From: Lolium rigidum | Lineage: Eukaryota; Streptophyta; Magnoliopsida; Poales; Poaceae | Length of the DNA stretch: 64,000 bases | Assembly (NCBI RefSeq): GCF_022539505.1 | Contig: NC_061511.1 | Coordinates: 35,908,620-35,972,619 of the forward strand | Reading direction: 5' to 3' | Shown here: positions 10,382-21,052 of the stretch, piece by piece | How positions within the stretch are numbered: the first letter of the stretch is position 1 | How the letters are laid out: the number at the start of each line of letters is the position of its first letter | Program-made: the position numbers and the translations under genes | The notes under the pieces: generated by a model | What the model was told of the DNA's origin: nothing | Databases searched by the model: none | What the model saw: the letters and a program-made list of their open reading frames with translations, nothing else

Positions 10382-10668
10382 GATCAAGACACGCTGCAAG
10401 GGGAGTCTCTCACATCCAATCTCTTTACTTTGTTTTTGTCTTGCTTTACTTTACTTTATTTACTGCTTTGTTTGCTCTTATATCAAAAACACACAAAAAA
10501 AATTAGTTGCTAGCTTTACTTTATTTACTGTCTTGTTTGCGTTCTCTATATTAAAAACACAAAAAAATTAGTTACTTGCATTTACTTTATTTAGTTTGCT
10601 TTATTTACTACTGCTAAAATGAATACTCCTGAGAACACTAAGTTGAGTGATTTCACTAGTTAGGCTTA

Positions 10669-11493
10669 ATGGAAAACAACAAAAATATTAGAGATCTTTA
10701 TAGTATTTATCTTGAGTTAGGACATGAGGTGTTTGAAGAGAAAATTAAAAAACCTATGGAACTTTATATGCGTGCTAATGGCAATGTTATTAGTATGAAT
10801 ACTTTGAACACCATTGTTGCTAATGCTATGGAAAATTCTAAGCTTGGGGAAGCTGGTTTTGAGGAGCATGATATTTTTAGTCCCCCAAGCATGGAGGAGA
10901 AAATTTACTTTGATGATACTTTACCTCCTATATATAATGATCACAATGATGATTATCTTATTTTCAGTCCACCTACTATTGAGGAGAAAATTAATTATGA
11001 TTACAATATGCCTCCTATATATGATGATTATGGTGATGAGAATAATAATGATAGCTATCTTATTGAATTTGCTCCCACTACAATTAATAGTAATGACTAT
11101 GCTTATGTGGAGAGTAAGAATTTTATGCATGTAGCTCATGATAAGAATGTTTCATGTGATAGTTATATTGTTGAGTTTGTTCATGATGCTACTGAAAATC
11201 TTTATGGGAGAGGACAATATGGTTTTAGGGATTTTCATGTTACTAAAACACCTCTCTTTTTGCTTAAAATCTTGAAGTTGCACTTGTCTTGTTTTCCTAT
11301 GCTTATTGCATTATGCTTACATGACTTGTTTATTTACAAGATTCCTTTTCATAAGAAGTGGGTTAGACTTAAAAGTGTTTCTTATTTGCTTTTGATGCTC
11401 TCTTTTGCTTCAACTCTTATTTCTTGCGAGAGCATCATTAAAATTACTGAGCCCATCTTAATGGCTATAAAGAAAGCACTTCTTGGGAGATAA
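10669..11493 (+). CDS. uncharacterised acidic ORF of element A (274 aa)
   Basis: This ORF belongs to the element family, with homologues at 13701-14444 and 17732-18457. I do not recognise a domain and assign no function. The N terminus carries a basic KIKKPME motif. Residues ~70-120 hold two copies of an acidic, Pro/Tyr-rich repeat built on SPPxxEEKI, an acidic Tyr/Phe-Asp stretch and PPIYxD. A further Asn/Asp-rich segment follows, with NDSYLIEFAP and YIVEFVHDAT. The C terminus is hydrophobic and basic (FPMLIALCLHDLFIYKIPF). Relative to the sister ORFs, a small deletion shifts the frame after about residue 230, so the last ~40 residues differ and the protein is longer. ATG at 10669 follows a ~300-base leader after the primer site. 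Confidence 0.7.
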   Translation: MENNKNIRDLYSIYLELGHEVFEEKIKKPMELYMRANGNVISMNTLNTIVANAMENSKLGEAGFEEHDIFSPPSMEEKIYFDDTLPPIYNDHNDDYLIFSPPTIEEKINYDYNMPPIYDDYGDENNNDSYLIEFAPTTINSNDYAYVESKNFMHVAHDKNVSCDSYIVEFVHDATENLYGRGQYGFRDFHVTKTPLFLLKILKLHLSCFPMLIALCLHDLFIYKIPFHKKWVRLKSVSYLLLMLSFASTLISCESIIKITEPILMAIKKALLGR

Positions 11494-11973
11494 CCCATGA
11501 TGATTTTATTTTACTACAGTTTTGTTGAGTCTTGGAAGTTGTTACTACTGTAGCAACCTCTACTTATCTTTATTTTATTGCATTATTGTGCCAAGTAAAG
11601 TCTTTGATAGTAAAGTCAATACTAGATTTGGATTACTGCGCAGAAACAGATTTCTTGCTGTCACGAATTTGAGTAGAATTCTCTGTAGGTAACTCAGCAA
11701 AATCTGCCAATTTACGTGCGTGATCCTCAGATATGTACGCAACTTTCATTCAATTTGAGCATTTTCATCTGACCAAGTTAAGTGCCCCAGAAAAATTCGT
11801 CTTTACGGACTGTTCTGTTTTGACAGATTCTGCCTTTTATTTCGCATTGCTTGTTTTGCTATGCTTGATGGATTTCTTTGTTCCATTAACTTTCAGTAGC
11901 TTTGTGAAATGTCCAGAAGTGTTAAGAATGATTATGTCACCTCTGAATACATGAATTTTCAATTATGCACTAA
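11494..11973 (+). other. element A internal sequence between ORF and the B insertion
   Basis: This is AT-rich untranslated internal sequence that aligns with the corresponding parts of B and C. It contains the shared segment CTTGGGAGATAACCCATG just after the ORF and ends at ACTAACCCTC, where element B inserted. No second ORF is present. Confidence 0.6.
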
Positions 11974-11978
11974 CCCTC
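11974..11978 (+). repeat. left TSD of LTR element B (CCCTC)
   Basis: CCCTC immediately precedes the 5' LTR of B and recurs at 25337-25341 after its 3' LTR. Confidence 0.9.
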
Positions 11979-13461
11979 TGATACGTCTCCAACGTATCTA
12001 TAATTTCTAATGTTCCATGCTTGTTTTATGACAATACCTACATATTTTGTTCACACTTTATATAGTTTTGATGCGTTTTCCGGAACTAACCTATTGACAA
12101 GATGCCGAAGGGCCAGTTCCTGTTTTCTGCTGTTTTTGGTTTCAGAAATCCTAGTAAGGAAATATTCTCGGAATTGGACGAAATCAACGCCCAGCATCTT
12201 ATAATTGCACGAAGCTTCCAGAACACCCGAGAGGGACCAGAGGAGAGCCACAGGGGGCCCACACAGGGTGGCGGCGCGGCCCAAGGGGGGGCGCGCCCCC
12301 TATTGTGTGGCGGCTTAGTAGCCCTTCCGACTCCGCCTCTTCGCCTATAAGAAGCTCCCTGACCTAAATCTTCGATACAGAAAAGCCACGGTACGAGAAA
12401 CCTTCCAGAGCCGCCGCCATCGCGAAGCCAAGATCTGGGGGACAGGAGTCTCTGTTCCGACACGCCGCCGGGACGGGGAAGTGCCCCCGGAAGGCATCTC
12501 CATCGACACCACCGCCATCTTCATCAACGCTGCTGTCTCCCATGAGGAGGGAGTAGTTCTCCATCGAGGCTAAGGGCTGTACCGGTAGCTATGTGGTTAA
12601 TCTCTCTCCTATGTACTTCAATACAATGATCTCATGAGTCTGCCTTACATGATTGAGATTCATATGAGCTTTGTATCACTATTCATCTATGTGTTACTCC
12701 GGTGATGTTATTAAAGTACTCTATTCCTCCTTCATGATGTAATGGTGACAAGTGTGTGCATCATGTAGTACTTGGCGTAGGTTATGATTGTAATCTCTTG
12801 TAGATTATGGAGTTAACTATTACTATGATAGTATTGATGTGATTTATTCCTCCTTTCATAGTGTGATGGTGACAGTGTGCATGCTATGTTAGTACTTGGT
12901 ATAATTGCAATGATCTATTATGCACTCTAAGGTTATTTAAATATGAACATCGAATGTTGTGGAGCTTGTTAACTCCGGCATTGAGGTGCTCTTGTAGCCC
13001 TACACAATTAATGGTGTTCATCATCCTACAAGAGAGTGTAGAGTGGTTTTATTATGTGATCAATGTTGAGAGTGTCCACTAGTGAAAGTATGATCCCTAG
13101 GCCTTGTTTCCAAACATCGAATCTCCGTTTATTTACTGTTCTGTTGCATGTTTACTCGCTGCCATATTTTATTCAGACTGCTATTACCACTCATATACAT
13201 CCATACTACTTGTATTTCACTATCTCTTCGCCGAACTAGTGCACCTATACATCTGACAAGTGTATTAGGTGTGTTGGGGACACAAGAGACTTCTTGTATC
13301 GTGATTGCGGGGTTGCTTGAGAGGGATATCTTTGACCTCTTCCTCCCTGAGTTCGATAAACCTTGGGTGATCCACTTAAGGGAAACTTGCTGCTGTTCTA
13401 CAAACCTCTGCTCTTGGAGGCCCAACACTGTCTACAAGAATAGAAGCACACGTAGACATCA
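11979..13461 (+). repeat. 5' LTR of element B
   Basis: The LTR starts TGATACGTCTCCAACGTATC, an inverted-repeat terminus, and ends GTAGACATCA. A TATA-like TATAA at 12346-12350 lies after a GC-rich stretch and is the likely core promoter. The 3' partner is 23867-25336. Confidence 0.9.
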
Positions 13462-13471
13462 AGCACTTTTC

Positions 13472-13489
13472 TGGCGCCGTTGCCGGGGA
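13472..13489 (+). other. primer binding site of element B (tRNA-Asp type)
   Basis: TGGCGCCGTTGCCGGGGA lies ten bases after the LTR. A second near-perfect copy follows at 13545-13562. Confidence 0.88.
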
Positions 13490-13544
13490 TCTGAAGAAAA
13501 GTTACACCACAGAGAATTGCCTCCCACGGCAACAAGCACTTTTC

Positions 13545-13562
13545 CGGCGCCGTTGCCGGGGA
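13545..13562 (+). other. second, duplicated primer-site-like sequence in element B
   Basis: CGGCGCCGTTGCCGGGGA repeats the primer site with one mismatch, preceded by the same AAGCACTTTTC context as the first. Elements A and C have one copy at the expected place. Confidence 0.8.
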
Positions 13563-13700
13563 GGAAAGGTAAAAGGCACTCATACTCCGGTCCTAGGTAA
13601 CTAAGTACTTTTCTGTTGCCGTTGTGTGTGTGCTCGAAGCTATTTCCTTTAGATCCTGCAATTGCATCTTTTGGTTTCTTGTTTACACTAGTAAGGCATA

Positions 13701-14444
13701 ATGGAAAACAATGAGCTTCTTATTCTATTTCCTGAGTTAAGACATAGATTGTTTGCTGCGAAAATTAAAAAACCTATGGAATCTTATTTGCATGCTAGTA
13801 GCAATGATATTAGTATGAACGCTTTGAACACCATTGTTGCTGATGATATGGAAAATTCTAAGCTTGGGGAAGCTGGTTTTGATGAGCATGACATTTTTAG
13901 TCCCCCAAGCATTGAGGAGAAAATTTTCTTTGATGATACTTTGCCTCCTATTTATGATGATTATAATGATAGTGGTCTTTTGGTGCCGCCTACTATGGAG
14001 AGTAAATTTTATTATGATTATACTATGCCTCCTACACTTGATGAGAATAATAATGATAGCTACTTTGTTGAATTTGCTCCCACTACAACTAATAAAATTG
14101 ATTATGCTTATGTGGAGAGTAATGATACTTTTATGCATGTGAATAAAAATGCTTTATGTGATACTTATATTGTTGAGTTTGTTCATGACACCACTGAAAG
14201 TTATTATGAGAGAGGGAAACATGGTTATATGCATCTTAATAATATTAAGTTTCCCGTCTTTATGTTGAGAATCTTGAAGTTGCGCTTGTCTAGTTTTCCT
14301 ATGCTTGTTGCATTATGCCTACATGACTTGTTTATTTACAAGATTCCTTTTCATAGGAAGTGGGTTAGGCTTAAATTTGTTTTGAATTTTCTTCTTGATG
14401 CTCTCTTTTGCTTCAACTCTTATTTTTTGCGAGTGCATCATTGA
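13701..14444 (+). CDS. uncharacterised acidic ORF of element B (247 aa)
   Basis: This is a homologue of the ORFs at 10669 and 17732, and its function is unknown. The frame is intact from ATG (13701) to the TGA ending at 14444. The order is KIKKPMESY near residue 20, SMNALNTIVA near 40, one clear acidic repeat (SPPSIEEKI then TLPPIYDDYND) and a diverged second one (PPTMESK then TMPPTLDE). NDSYFVEFAPTT and YIVEFVHDTTESYYERG follow, then a hydrophobic, basic C terminus ending LFCFNSYFLRVHH. It begins about 140 bases after the second primer-site copy. Preservation of an open frame and of the motif order among three diverged copies suggests the ORF was translated and selected, but that needs a substitution-rate test. 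Confidence 0.72.
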   Translation: MENNELLILFPELRHRLFAAKIKKPMESYLHASSNDISMNALNTIVADDMENSKLGEAGFDEHDIFSPPSIEEKIFFDDTLPPIYDDYNDSGLLVPPTMESKFYYDYTMPPTLDENNNDSYFVEFAPTTTNKIDYAYVESNDTFMHVNKNALCDTYIVEFVHDTTESYYERGKHGYMHLNNIKFPVFMLRILKLRLSSFPMLVALCLHDLFIYKIPFHRKWVRLKFVLNFLLDALFCFNSYFLRVHH

Positions 14445-15845
14445 AATTACTGAGCCCATCTTAATGGCTATAAAGAAAGTACTTCTTGGGAGATAACCCA
14501 TGTGTTTATTTTACTACAGTACTTTTGTTTTATATTTGAGTCTTGGAAGTTGTTACTACTGTAGCAACCTCTCCTTATCTTTATTTTATTGCATTGTTGT
14601 GCCAAGTAAAGTCTTTGATAGTAGGGTTGATACTAGATTTGGATTACTGCGCAGAAACAGATTTGCGTCATGTCACGAATTTGGGCGGGGTTCTCTCGTA
14701 GGTAACTCGGAGAAATCTGCCAATTTACGTATGTGATCCTCGGATATGTACGCAACTTTCATTCAATTTGAGCATTTTCATCCGAGCAAGTCCAAGTGCC
14801 TCTAAAAATTCGTCTTTACGGACTGTTCTGTTTTGACAGATTCTGCCTTTTATTTTGCATTGCCTCTTTTGCTGTGTTGGATGGATTTCTTTGTTCCATT
14901 GACTTCCATTAGCTTTGGGCAATGTCCAGAAGTGTTAAGAATGATTGTGTTACCTCTGAACATGTGAATTTTTGATTATGCACTAACCCTCTAATGAGTT
15001 TGTTTTAAGTTTGGTGTGGAGGAAGTTTTCAAGGGTCAAGAGAGGAGGATGATATACTATGATCAAGAAGAGTGAAAAGTCTAAGCTTGGGGATGCCCCC
15101 GTGGTTCATCCCTGCATATTTCAAGAAGACTCAAGCGTCTAAGCTTGGGGATGCCCAAGGCATCCCCTTCTTCATCAACAATTTATCGAGTTTCTTCTCT
15201 TGAAACTATATTTTTATTCGGTCACATCTTATGTACTTTACTTGGAGCGTCTGTTTGTTTTTATTTTTGTTTATGTTTGAATAAATTCATGCTTATGTGG
15301 GAGAGAGACACGCTCCGCTGTTGCGTATGAACACATGTGTTCTTATCTTTACTCTTAATGTTCATGGCGAAGGTTGAAAACTGCTTCGTTCATTGTTATT
15401 TGGTTGGAAACAGAAAATGCTTCATGTGGTAATTGGTATAATGTCTTGAATAATTTGATACTTGACAATTGTTGTGCTCATATAGATCATGCTTAAGCTC
15501 TTGCATCATGTACTTTGTACCCATTAATGAAGAACTACATAGAGCTTGTTAAAATTTGGTTTGCATGATTGTTCTCTAGAGTCTAGATATTTTCTCGGTT
15601 AAGGTGTTTGAACAACAAGGAAGACGATGTAAAGTCTTATAATGCTTACAATATGTTCATATGTGAGTCTTGCTGCACCATTTTATACTTGAGTTTGCTT
15701 CAAACAACCTTGCTAGCCTAGCCTTGTATTGAGATGAATTCTTCTCGTGCATCCAAATCCTTGAGCCAAAAACTATGCCGTTTGTGTCCACCATACCTAC
15801 CTACTACATGGTATTTCTCTGCCATTCCAAGCAAATACTTCATGT
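14445..15845 (+). other. element B 3' internal sequence up to the C insertion
   Basis: This is AT-rich sequence without a supported ORF. It contains two internal copies of the polypurine-like motif AAGCTTGGGGATGCC (15083-15097 and 15141-15155). It aligns with 18458-19857 of element C and with 25342 onward of element A. Confidence 0.6.
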
Positions 15846-15850
15846 GCTAC
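15846..15850 (+). repeat. left TSD of LTR element C (GCTAC)
   Basis: GCTAC directly precedes the 5' LTR of C and recurs at 22774-22778. Confidence 0.9.
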
Positions 15851-16219
15851 TGATACGTCTCCGATGTATCGATAATTTCTTATGTTCCATGCCACATTAT
15901 TGATGATATCTACATGTTTTATGCATACTTTATGTCATTATTATGCGTTTTCCGGAACTAACCTATTGACGAGATGCCGAAGGGCCGGTTCTCGTTTTCT
16001 GCTGTTTTTGGTTCCAGAAATCCTAGTAAGGAAATATTCTCGGAATCGGATGAAATCAACGCCCAGCATCCTATTTTTCCACGAAGCTTCCAGAACACCC
16101 GAGAGTCGCCAGAGGGGGGCCACTGGGCCCCCAGACGACAGGGTGGCGCGGCCCAGGCCTTGGCCGCGCCCCCCTAGTATGTCGTCGCCTCGTCGACCCC
16201 CCGACTCCGCCTCTTCGCC

Positions 16220-16227
16220 TATATAAA
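16220..16227 (+). promoter_or_regulatory. TATA box of the element C LTR promoter
   Basis: TATATAAA lies within CGCCTATATAAAGGTCC and recurs in the 3' LTR at 21420-21427. Elements B and A have the weaker TATAA (12346) and CTTAAAG at the corresponding place. Confidence 0.65.
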
Positions 16228-17280
16228 GGTCCCTAACCTAAAAACCTCGACACGTTCGACGAAACCAGAGAAAACCTTCCAGAGCCGCCGCCATCGCGAA
16301 GCCAAGATCTGGGGGAGAGGAGTCTCTGTTCCGGCACGCCGCCGGGACGGAGAAGTGCCCCCGGAAGGCTTCTCCATCGACACCACCGCCATCTTCATCA
16401 CCGCTGCTGTCTCCCATGAGGAGGGAGTAGTTCTCCATCAAGGCTCGGGGCTGTACCGGTAGCTATGTGGTTCATCTCTCTCCTATGTACTTCAATACAA
16501 TAATCTCATGAGCTGCCTTACATGATTGAGATTCATATGATGATGCTTGTAATCTAGATGTCATTATGCTAGTCAAGTGGATTTTACTTATATGATCTCC
16601 GGAGACTCCTTGTCCCACGTGTGTAAAGGTGACAGTGTGTGCACCGTGTGGGTCTCTTAGGCTATATTTCACGAATACTTATTCACTCGTTATGAATGGC
16701 ATAGTGAAGTGCTTATTAATATCTCTTTATGATTGCAATGTGTTTTGTATCACAATTTATCTCGTGTGCTACTCTAGTGATGTTATTAAAGTAGTTTATT
16801 CCTCCCGCACGGTGTAATGGTGACGGTGTGTGCATCGTGTAGTACTTGGCGTAGGCTATGATTGTGATCTCTTGTAGATTATGAAGTTAACTATTGCTAT
16901 GATGGTATTGATGTGATCTATGCCTCCTTTCGTAGTGTGAAGGTGACAGTGTGCATGCTATGTTAGTACTTGGTTTAGTTATGTTGATCTGTTATGCACT
17001 CTAAGGTTATTTAAATATGAACATTGAATATTGTGGAGCTTGTTAACTCCGGCATTGAGGGTTCGTGTAATCCTACACGCTTAGTGGTGTTCATCATCCA
17101 ACAAGAGGGTGTAGAGTCTAGCATCTATCTATTTATTCTGTTATGTGATCAATGTTGAGAGTGTCCACTAGTGAAAGTATGATCCCTAGGCCTTGTTCCT
17201 AAATATCGCTATCGCTGCTTGTTTACTCGTTTTACCGCATCTATACTTCCTGCAATTTTACTACCATCAACCGCACGCCA

Positions 17281-17304
17281 GACAAGCACTTTTCCGGCGC
17301 CGTT
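17281..17304 (+). other. primer-site-like sequence embedded inside the element C LTR
   Basis: The segment reads ACAAGCACTTTTC followed by CGGCGCCGTT, the same context and first half as the true primer site, yet it lies about 265 bases inside the LTR. The 3' LTR carries it too (near 22490), with one extra base and TGGCGCCGTT. The LTRs of B lack it. Confidence 0.75.
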
Positions 17305-17578
17305 ACTACTGCTCATATTCATTCATACCACTTGTATTTCACTATCTCTTCGCCGAACTAGTGCACCTATTAGGTGTGTTGGGGACACAAGAGACTTCTT
17401 GCTTTGTGGTTGCGGGGTTGCATGAGAGGGATATCTTTGACCTCTTCCTCCCCGAGTTCGATAAACCTTGGGTGATCCACTTAAGGGAAACTTGCTCGCT
17501 GTTCTACAAACCTCTCGCTCTTGGAGGCCCAACACTGTCTACAAGAATAGAAGCACCCGTAGACATCAAGCACTTTTC

Positions 17579-17596
17579 CGGCGCCGTTGCCGGGGA
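17579..17596 (+). other. primer binding site of element C (tRNA-Asp type)
   Basis: CGGCGCCGTTGCCGGGGA lies ten bases after the LTR and has one mismatch (first T to C) from the sites in A and B. Confidence 0.85.
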
Positions 17597-17731
17597 GGAA
17601 AGGTAAAAGGCACTCACGATCCGGTCCCAGGTAAAGTACTTTTCTGTTGCCGTTGTGTGTGTGCTCGAAGCTATTTCCTTTAGATCCCGCAATTGCATCT
17701 TTTTGTTTCTTGTTTACACTAGTTTGGCATA

Positions 17732-18457
17732 ATGGACAACAATGAGCTTCTTATTCTATTTCCTGATTTAAGACATGGATGGTTTGATGCGAAAATTAAA
17801 AAACCTATGGAACATATTAGTATGAACGCTTTGAACACCATTGTTGCTAATGATATGGAAAATTTTAAGCTTGGGGAAGCTGGCTTTGATGAGGATGATA
17901 TTTTTAGTCCCCCAAGCATTGAGGAGAAAATTTACTTTGATGATACTTTGCCTCCTATTTATGATGATTATAATGATAGTAGTCTTTTAGTACCGCTCGT
18001 TATGGAGGATAAATTTGATTATGATTACAATATGCCTCCTATATTTGATGATGAGAATAATAATGATAGCTACTTTGTTGAATTTGCTCCCACTACAACT
18101 AATAAAATTGATTATGCCTATGTGGAGAGTAATAATTTTATGCATGAGACTCATGATAAGAATGCTTTATGTGATAGTTACATTGTTGAGTTTGCTCATG
18201 ATGCTACTGAAAGTTATTATGAGAGAGGAAAATATGGTTGTAGAAATTTTCATGTTACTAAAACACCTCTCTATGAGCTGAAATTTTTGAAGCTACACTT
18301 GTTCTATCTTCCTATGCTTGTTACTTTGCTCTTCATGAACTTGTTTAATTACAAGATTCCTATGCATAGGAAGCATGTTAGACTTAAATTTGTTTTGAAT
18401 TTGCCTCTTGATGCTCTCTTTTGCTTCAACTACTATTTCTTGCGAGTGCATCATTAA
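17732..18457 (+). CDS. uncharacterised acidic ORF of element C (241 aa)
   Basis: This is the third homologue of the family ORF, with an intact frame from ATG (17732). It has KIKKPME near residue 22, SMNALNTIVAND, then SPPSIEEKI and TLPPIYDDYND, and a second acidic block (MEDKFDYDYNMPPIFDD). NDSYFVEFAPTT, YIVEFAHDATESYYERG and a hydrophobic, basic C terminus ending LFCFNYYFLRVHH follow. Compared with B it has a 7-residue deletion near residue 29. It has no recognisable gag motif, zinc knuckle or protease signature. A role such as an accessory or RNA-packaging protein is conceivable but is not shown by the sequence. Confidence 0.72.
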   Translation: MDNNELLILFPDLRHGWFDAKIKKPMEHISMNALNTIVANDMENFKLGEAGFDEDDIFSPPSIEEKIYFDDTLPPIYDDYNDSSLLVPLVMEDKFDYDYNMPPIFDDENNNDSYFVEFAPTTTNKIDYAYVESNNFMHETHDKNALCDSYIVEFAHDATESYYERGKYGCRNFHVTKTPLYELKFLKLHLFYLPMLVTLLFMNLFNYKIPMHRKHVRLKFVLNLPLDALFCFNYYFLRVHH

Positions 18458-21038
18458 AACTGCTGAGCCCATCTTAATGGCTATAAAGAAAGCACTTCTT
18501 GGGAGATAACCCATGTGTTTATTTTGCTACAGTACCTCTATTTTATATTTGTGTCTTGGAAGTTGTTACTACTGTAGCAACCTCTCCTTATCTTATTTTA
18601 TTGCATTGTTGTGCCAAGTAAAGTCTTTGATAGTAGGGTTGATACTAGATTTGGATTACTGCGCAGAAACAAATTTATTTGCTGTCACGAATCTGGGCCT
18701 AATTCTCTGTAGGTAACTCAGAAAATTATGCCAATTTACGTGCGTGATCCTCAGATATGTACGCAACTTTCATTCAATTTGGGCATTTTCATCTGAGCAA
18801 GTCTGGTGCCACTTTAAAATTCGTCTTTACGGACTGTTCTGTTTTGACAGATTCTGCCTTTTATTTCGCATTGCCTCTTTTCCTGTGTTGGATGGATTTC
18901 TTTGTTCCATTGACTTCCAGTAGCTTTGGGCAATGTCCAGAAGTGTTAAGAATGATTGTGTCACCTCTGAACATGTGAATTTTTATTATGCACTAACCCT
19001 CTAATGAGTTTGTTTCGAGTTTGGTGTGGAGGAAGTTTTCAAGGGTCAAGAGAGGAGGATGATATACTATGATCAAGAAGAGTGAAGAGTCTAAGCTTGG
19101 GGATGCCCCGGTGGTTCACCCCTGCATATTTTAAGAAGACTCAAGCGTCTAAGCTTGGGGATGCCCAAGGCATCCCCTTCTTCATCGACAAATTATCAGG
19201 TTCCTTCTCTTGAAACTATATTTTTATTCGGTCACATCTTATGTACTTTACTTGGAGCGTCTGTGTGTTTTTGTTTTTGTTTTTGTTTGAATAAAATATG
19301 ATCCATCATGCTTGTGTGGGAGAGAGACACGCTCTGCTGGTTCATATGAACATATATGTTCTTAGTTTTTAATTTTCATGGCGAAGGTTGAAACTGCTTC
19401 GTTCATTGTTATATGGTTGGAAACGGAAAATGCTACATGTAGTAATTGATAAAATGTCTTGGATAATTTGATACTTGGCAATTTTTGTGCTCATGTTTAA
19501 GCTCTTGCATCATATACTTTGCACCTATTAATGAAGAAATACATAGAGCTTGCTAAAATTTGGTTTGCATAATTGGTCTCTCTAAAGTCTAGATAATTTC
19601 TAGTATTGAGTTTTGAACAACAAGGAAGACGGTGTAGAGTCTTATAATGTTTACAATATGTCTTTTATGTGAGTTTTGCTGCACCGGTTCATCCTTGTGT
19701 TTGTTTCAAATAACCTTGCTAGCCTAAACCTTGTATCGAGAGGGAATACTTCTCATGCATCCAAAATCCTTGAGCCAACCACTATGCCATTTGTGTCCAC
19801 CATACCTACCTACTACATGGTATTTCTCCGCCATTCCAAAGTAAATTGCTTGAGTGCTACCTTTAAATTTCCATCATTCGCCTTTGCAATATATAGCTCA
19901 TGGGACAAAATAGCTTAAAAACTATCGTGGTGAAGAATATGTACTTATGCACTTTATCTCTTATTAAGTTGCTTGTTGTGCGATAACCATGTTCCTGGGG
20001 ACGCCATCAACTACTGTTTGTTGAATATCATGTGAGTTGCTATGCATGTCCGTCTTGTCTGAAGTAAGGGCGGTTTTCACAATCAAATGGTTTGAGTATG
20101 CATACTGTTAGAGAAGAACATTGGGCAGCTAACTAAAGCCATGAATCATGGTGGAAGTTTCAGTTTGGACATAAAACCTCAATCTCTTATGAGAATATTA
20201 TCTGTTGTTGAATGCTTAAGCATTAAAAGAGGAGTCCATTATCTCGTTGTCTATGTTGTCCCGGTATGGGTGTCTAAGTTGAAGAATGATCAAAAGCGAG
20301 AAATCCAAATGCGAACTTTCTCCTTAGACCCTTGTACGAGCGGCATAGAGGTACCCCTTTGTGACACTTGGTTGAAACATATGTTATGCAATGATAATCC
20401 GTGTTAATCCGAGCTAATTAGGACAAGGTGCGGGCACTACTAGTATACTATGCATGAGGCTTGCAACTTGTAAGATATAATTTACATGATACATATGCTT
20501 TATTACTATCGTTGACAAAATTGTTTCATGTTTTCAAAATAAAAGCTCTAGCACAAATATAGCAATCGATGCTTTCCTCTTTGAAGGATCTTTCTCTTAC
20601 TTTTATGTTGAGTCAGTTCACCTATTTCTCTCCATCTCAAGAAGCAAACACTTGTGTGAACTGTGCATTGATTCCTACATACTTGCATATTGCACTTGTT
20701 ATATTACTTTGCATTGACAACTATCCATGAGATATACATGTTATAAGTTGAAAGCAACCGCTGAAACTTAATCTTCCTTTGTGTTGCTTCAATACCTTTT
20801 ACTTTGAATTATTGCTTTATGAGTTAACTCTTATGCAAGACTTATTGATGCTTGTCTTGAAAGTACTATTCATGAAAAGTCTTTGCTTTATGATTCAGTT
20901 GTTTACTCATGTCATTACCATTGTTTTGATCACTGCATTCATTACATATGCTTACAATAGTATGATCAAGGTTATGATGGCATGTCACTCCAGAAATTAT
21001 CTTTGTTATCATTTACCCGCTCGGGACGAGCGAGAACT
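18458..21038 (+). other. element C 3' internal untranslated region
   Basis: This is about 2.6 kb without a supported ORF. It includes two polypurine-like motifs AAGCTTGGGGATGCC (19093-19107 and 19151-19165). The strong conservation with A and B over this region suggests cis-acting function, such as packaging or priming, or simply recent common ancestry. Confidence 0.6.
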
Positions 21039-21052
21039 AAGCTTGGGGATGC
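21039..21052 (+). other. polypurine tract of element C
   Basis: AAGCTTGGGGATGC lies directly before the 3' LTR, at the place where plus-strand synthesis is primed. Confidence 0.75.

Larger units (their letters stand above)
15851..17568 (+). repeat. 5' LTR of element C
   Basis: The LTR starts TGATACGTCTC and ends GTAGACATCA. A good TATA box, TATATAAA at 16220-16227, follows a GC-rich segment. Compared with element B it carries an extra segment of roughly 45 bases at about 17263-17306 that includes primer-site-like sequence. It matches 21053-22773 closely, with recurrent CAG/CGAG and CTG/CTCG differences. Confidence 0.92.

Noticed and set aside
10814..11139. Met/Leu/Ile-rich overlapping frames on both strands of the element ORFs (also at 13737-14142 and 18015-18281)
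   Set aside because: They are frame shadows of the Asp/Tyr-rich repeat codons and are not conserved in length or motif.
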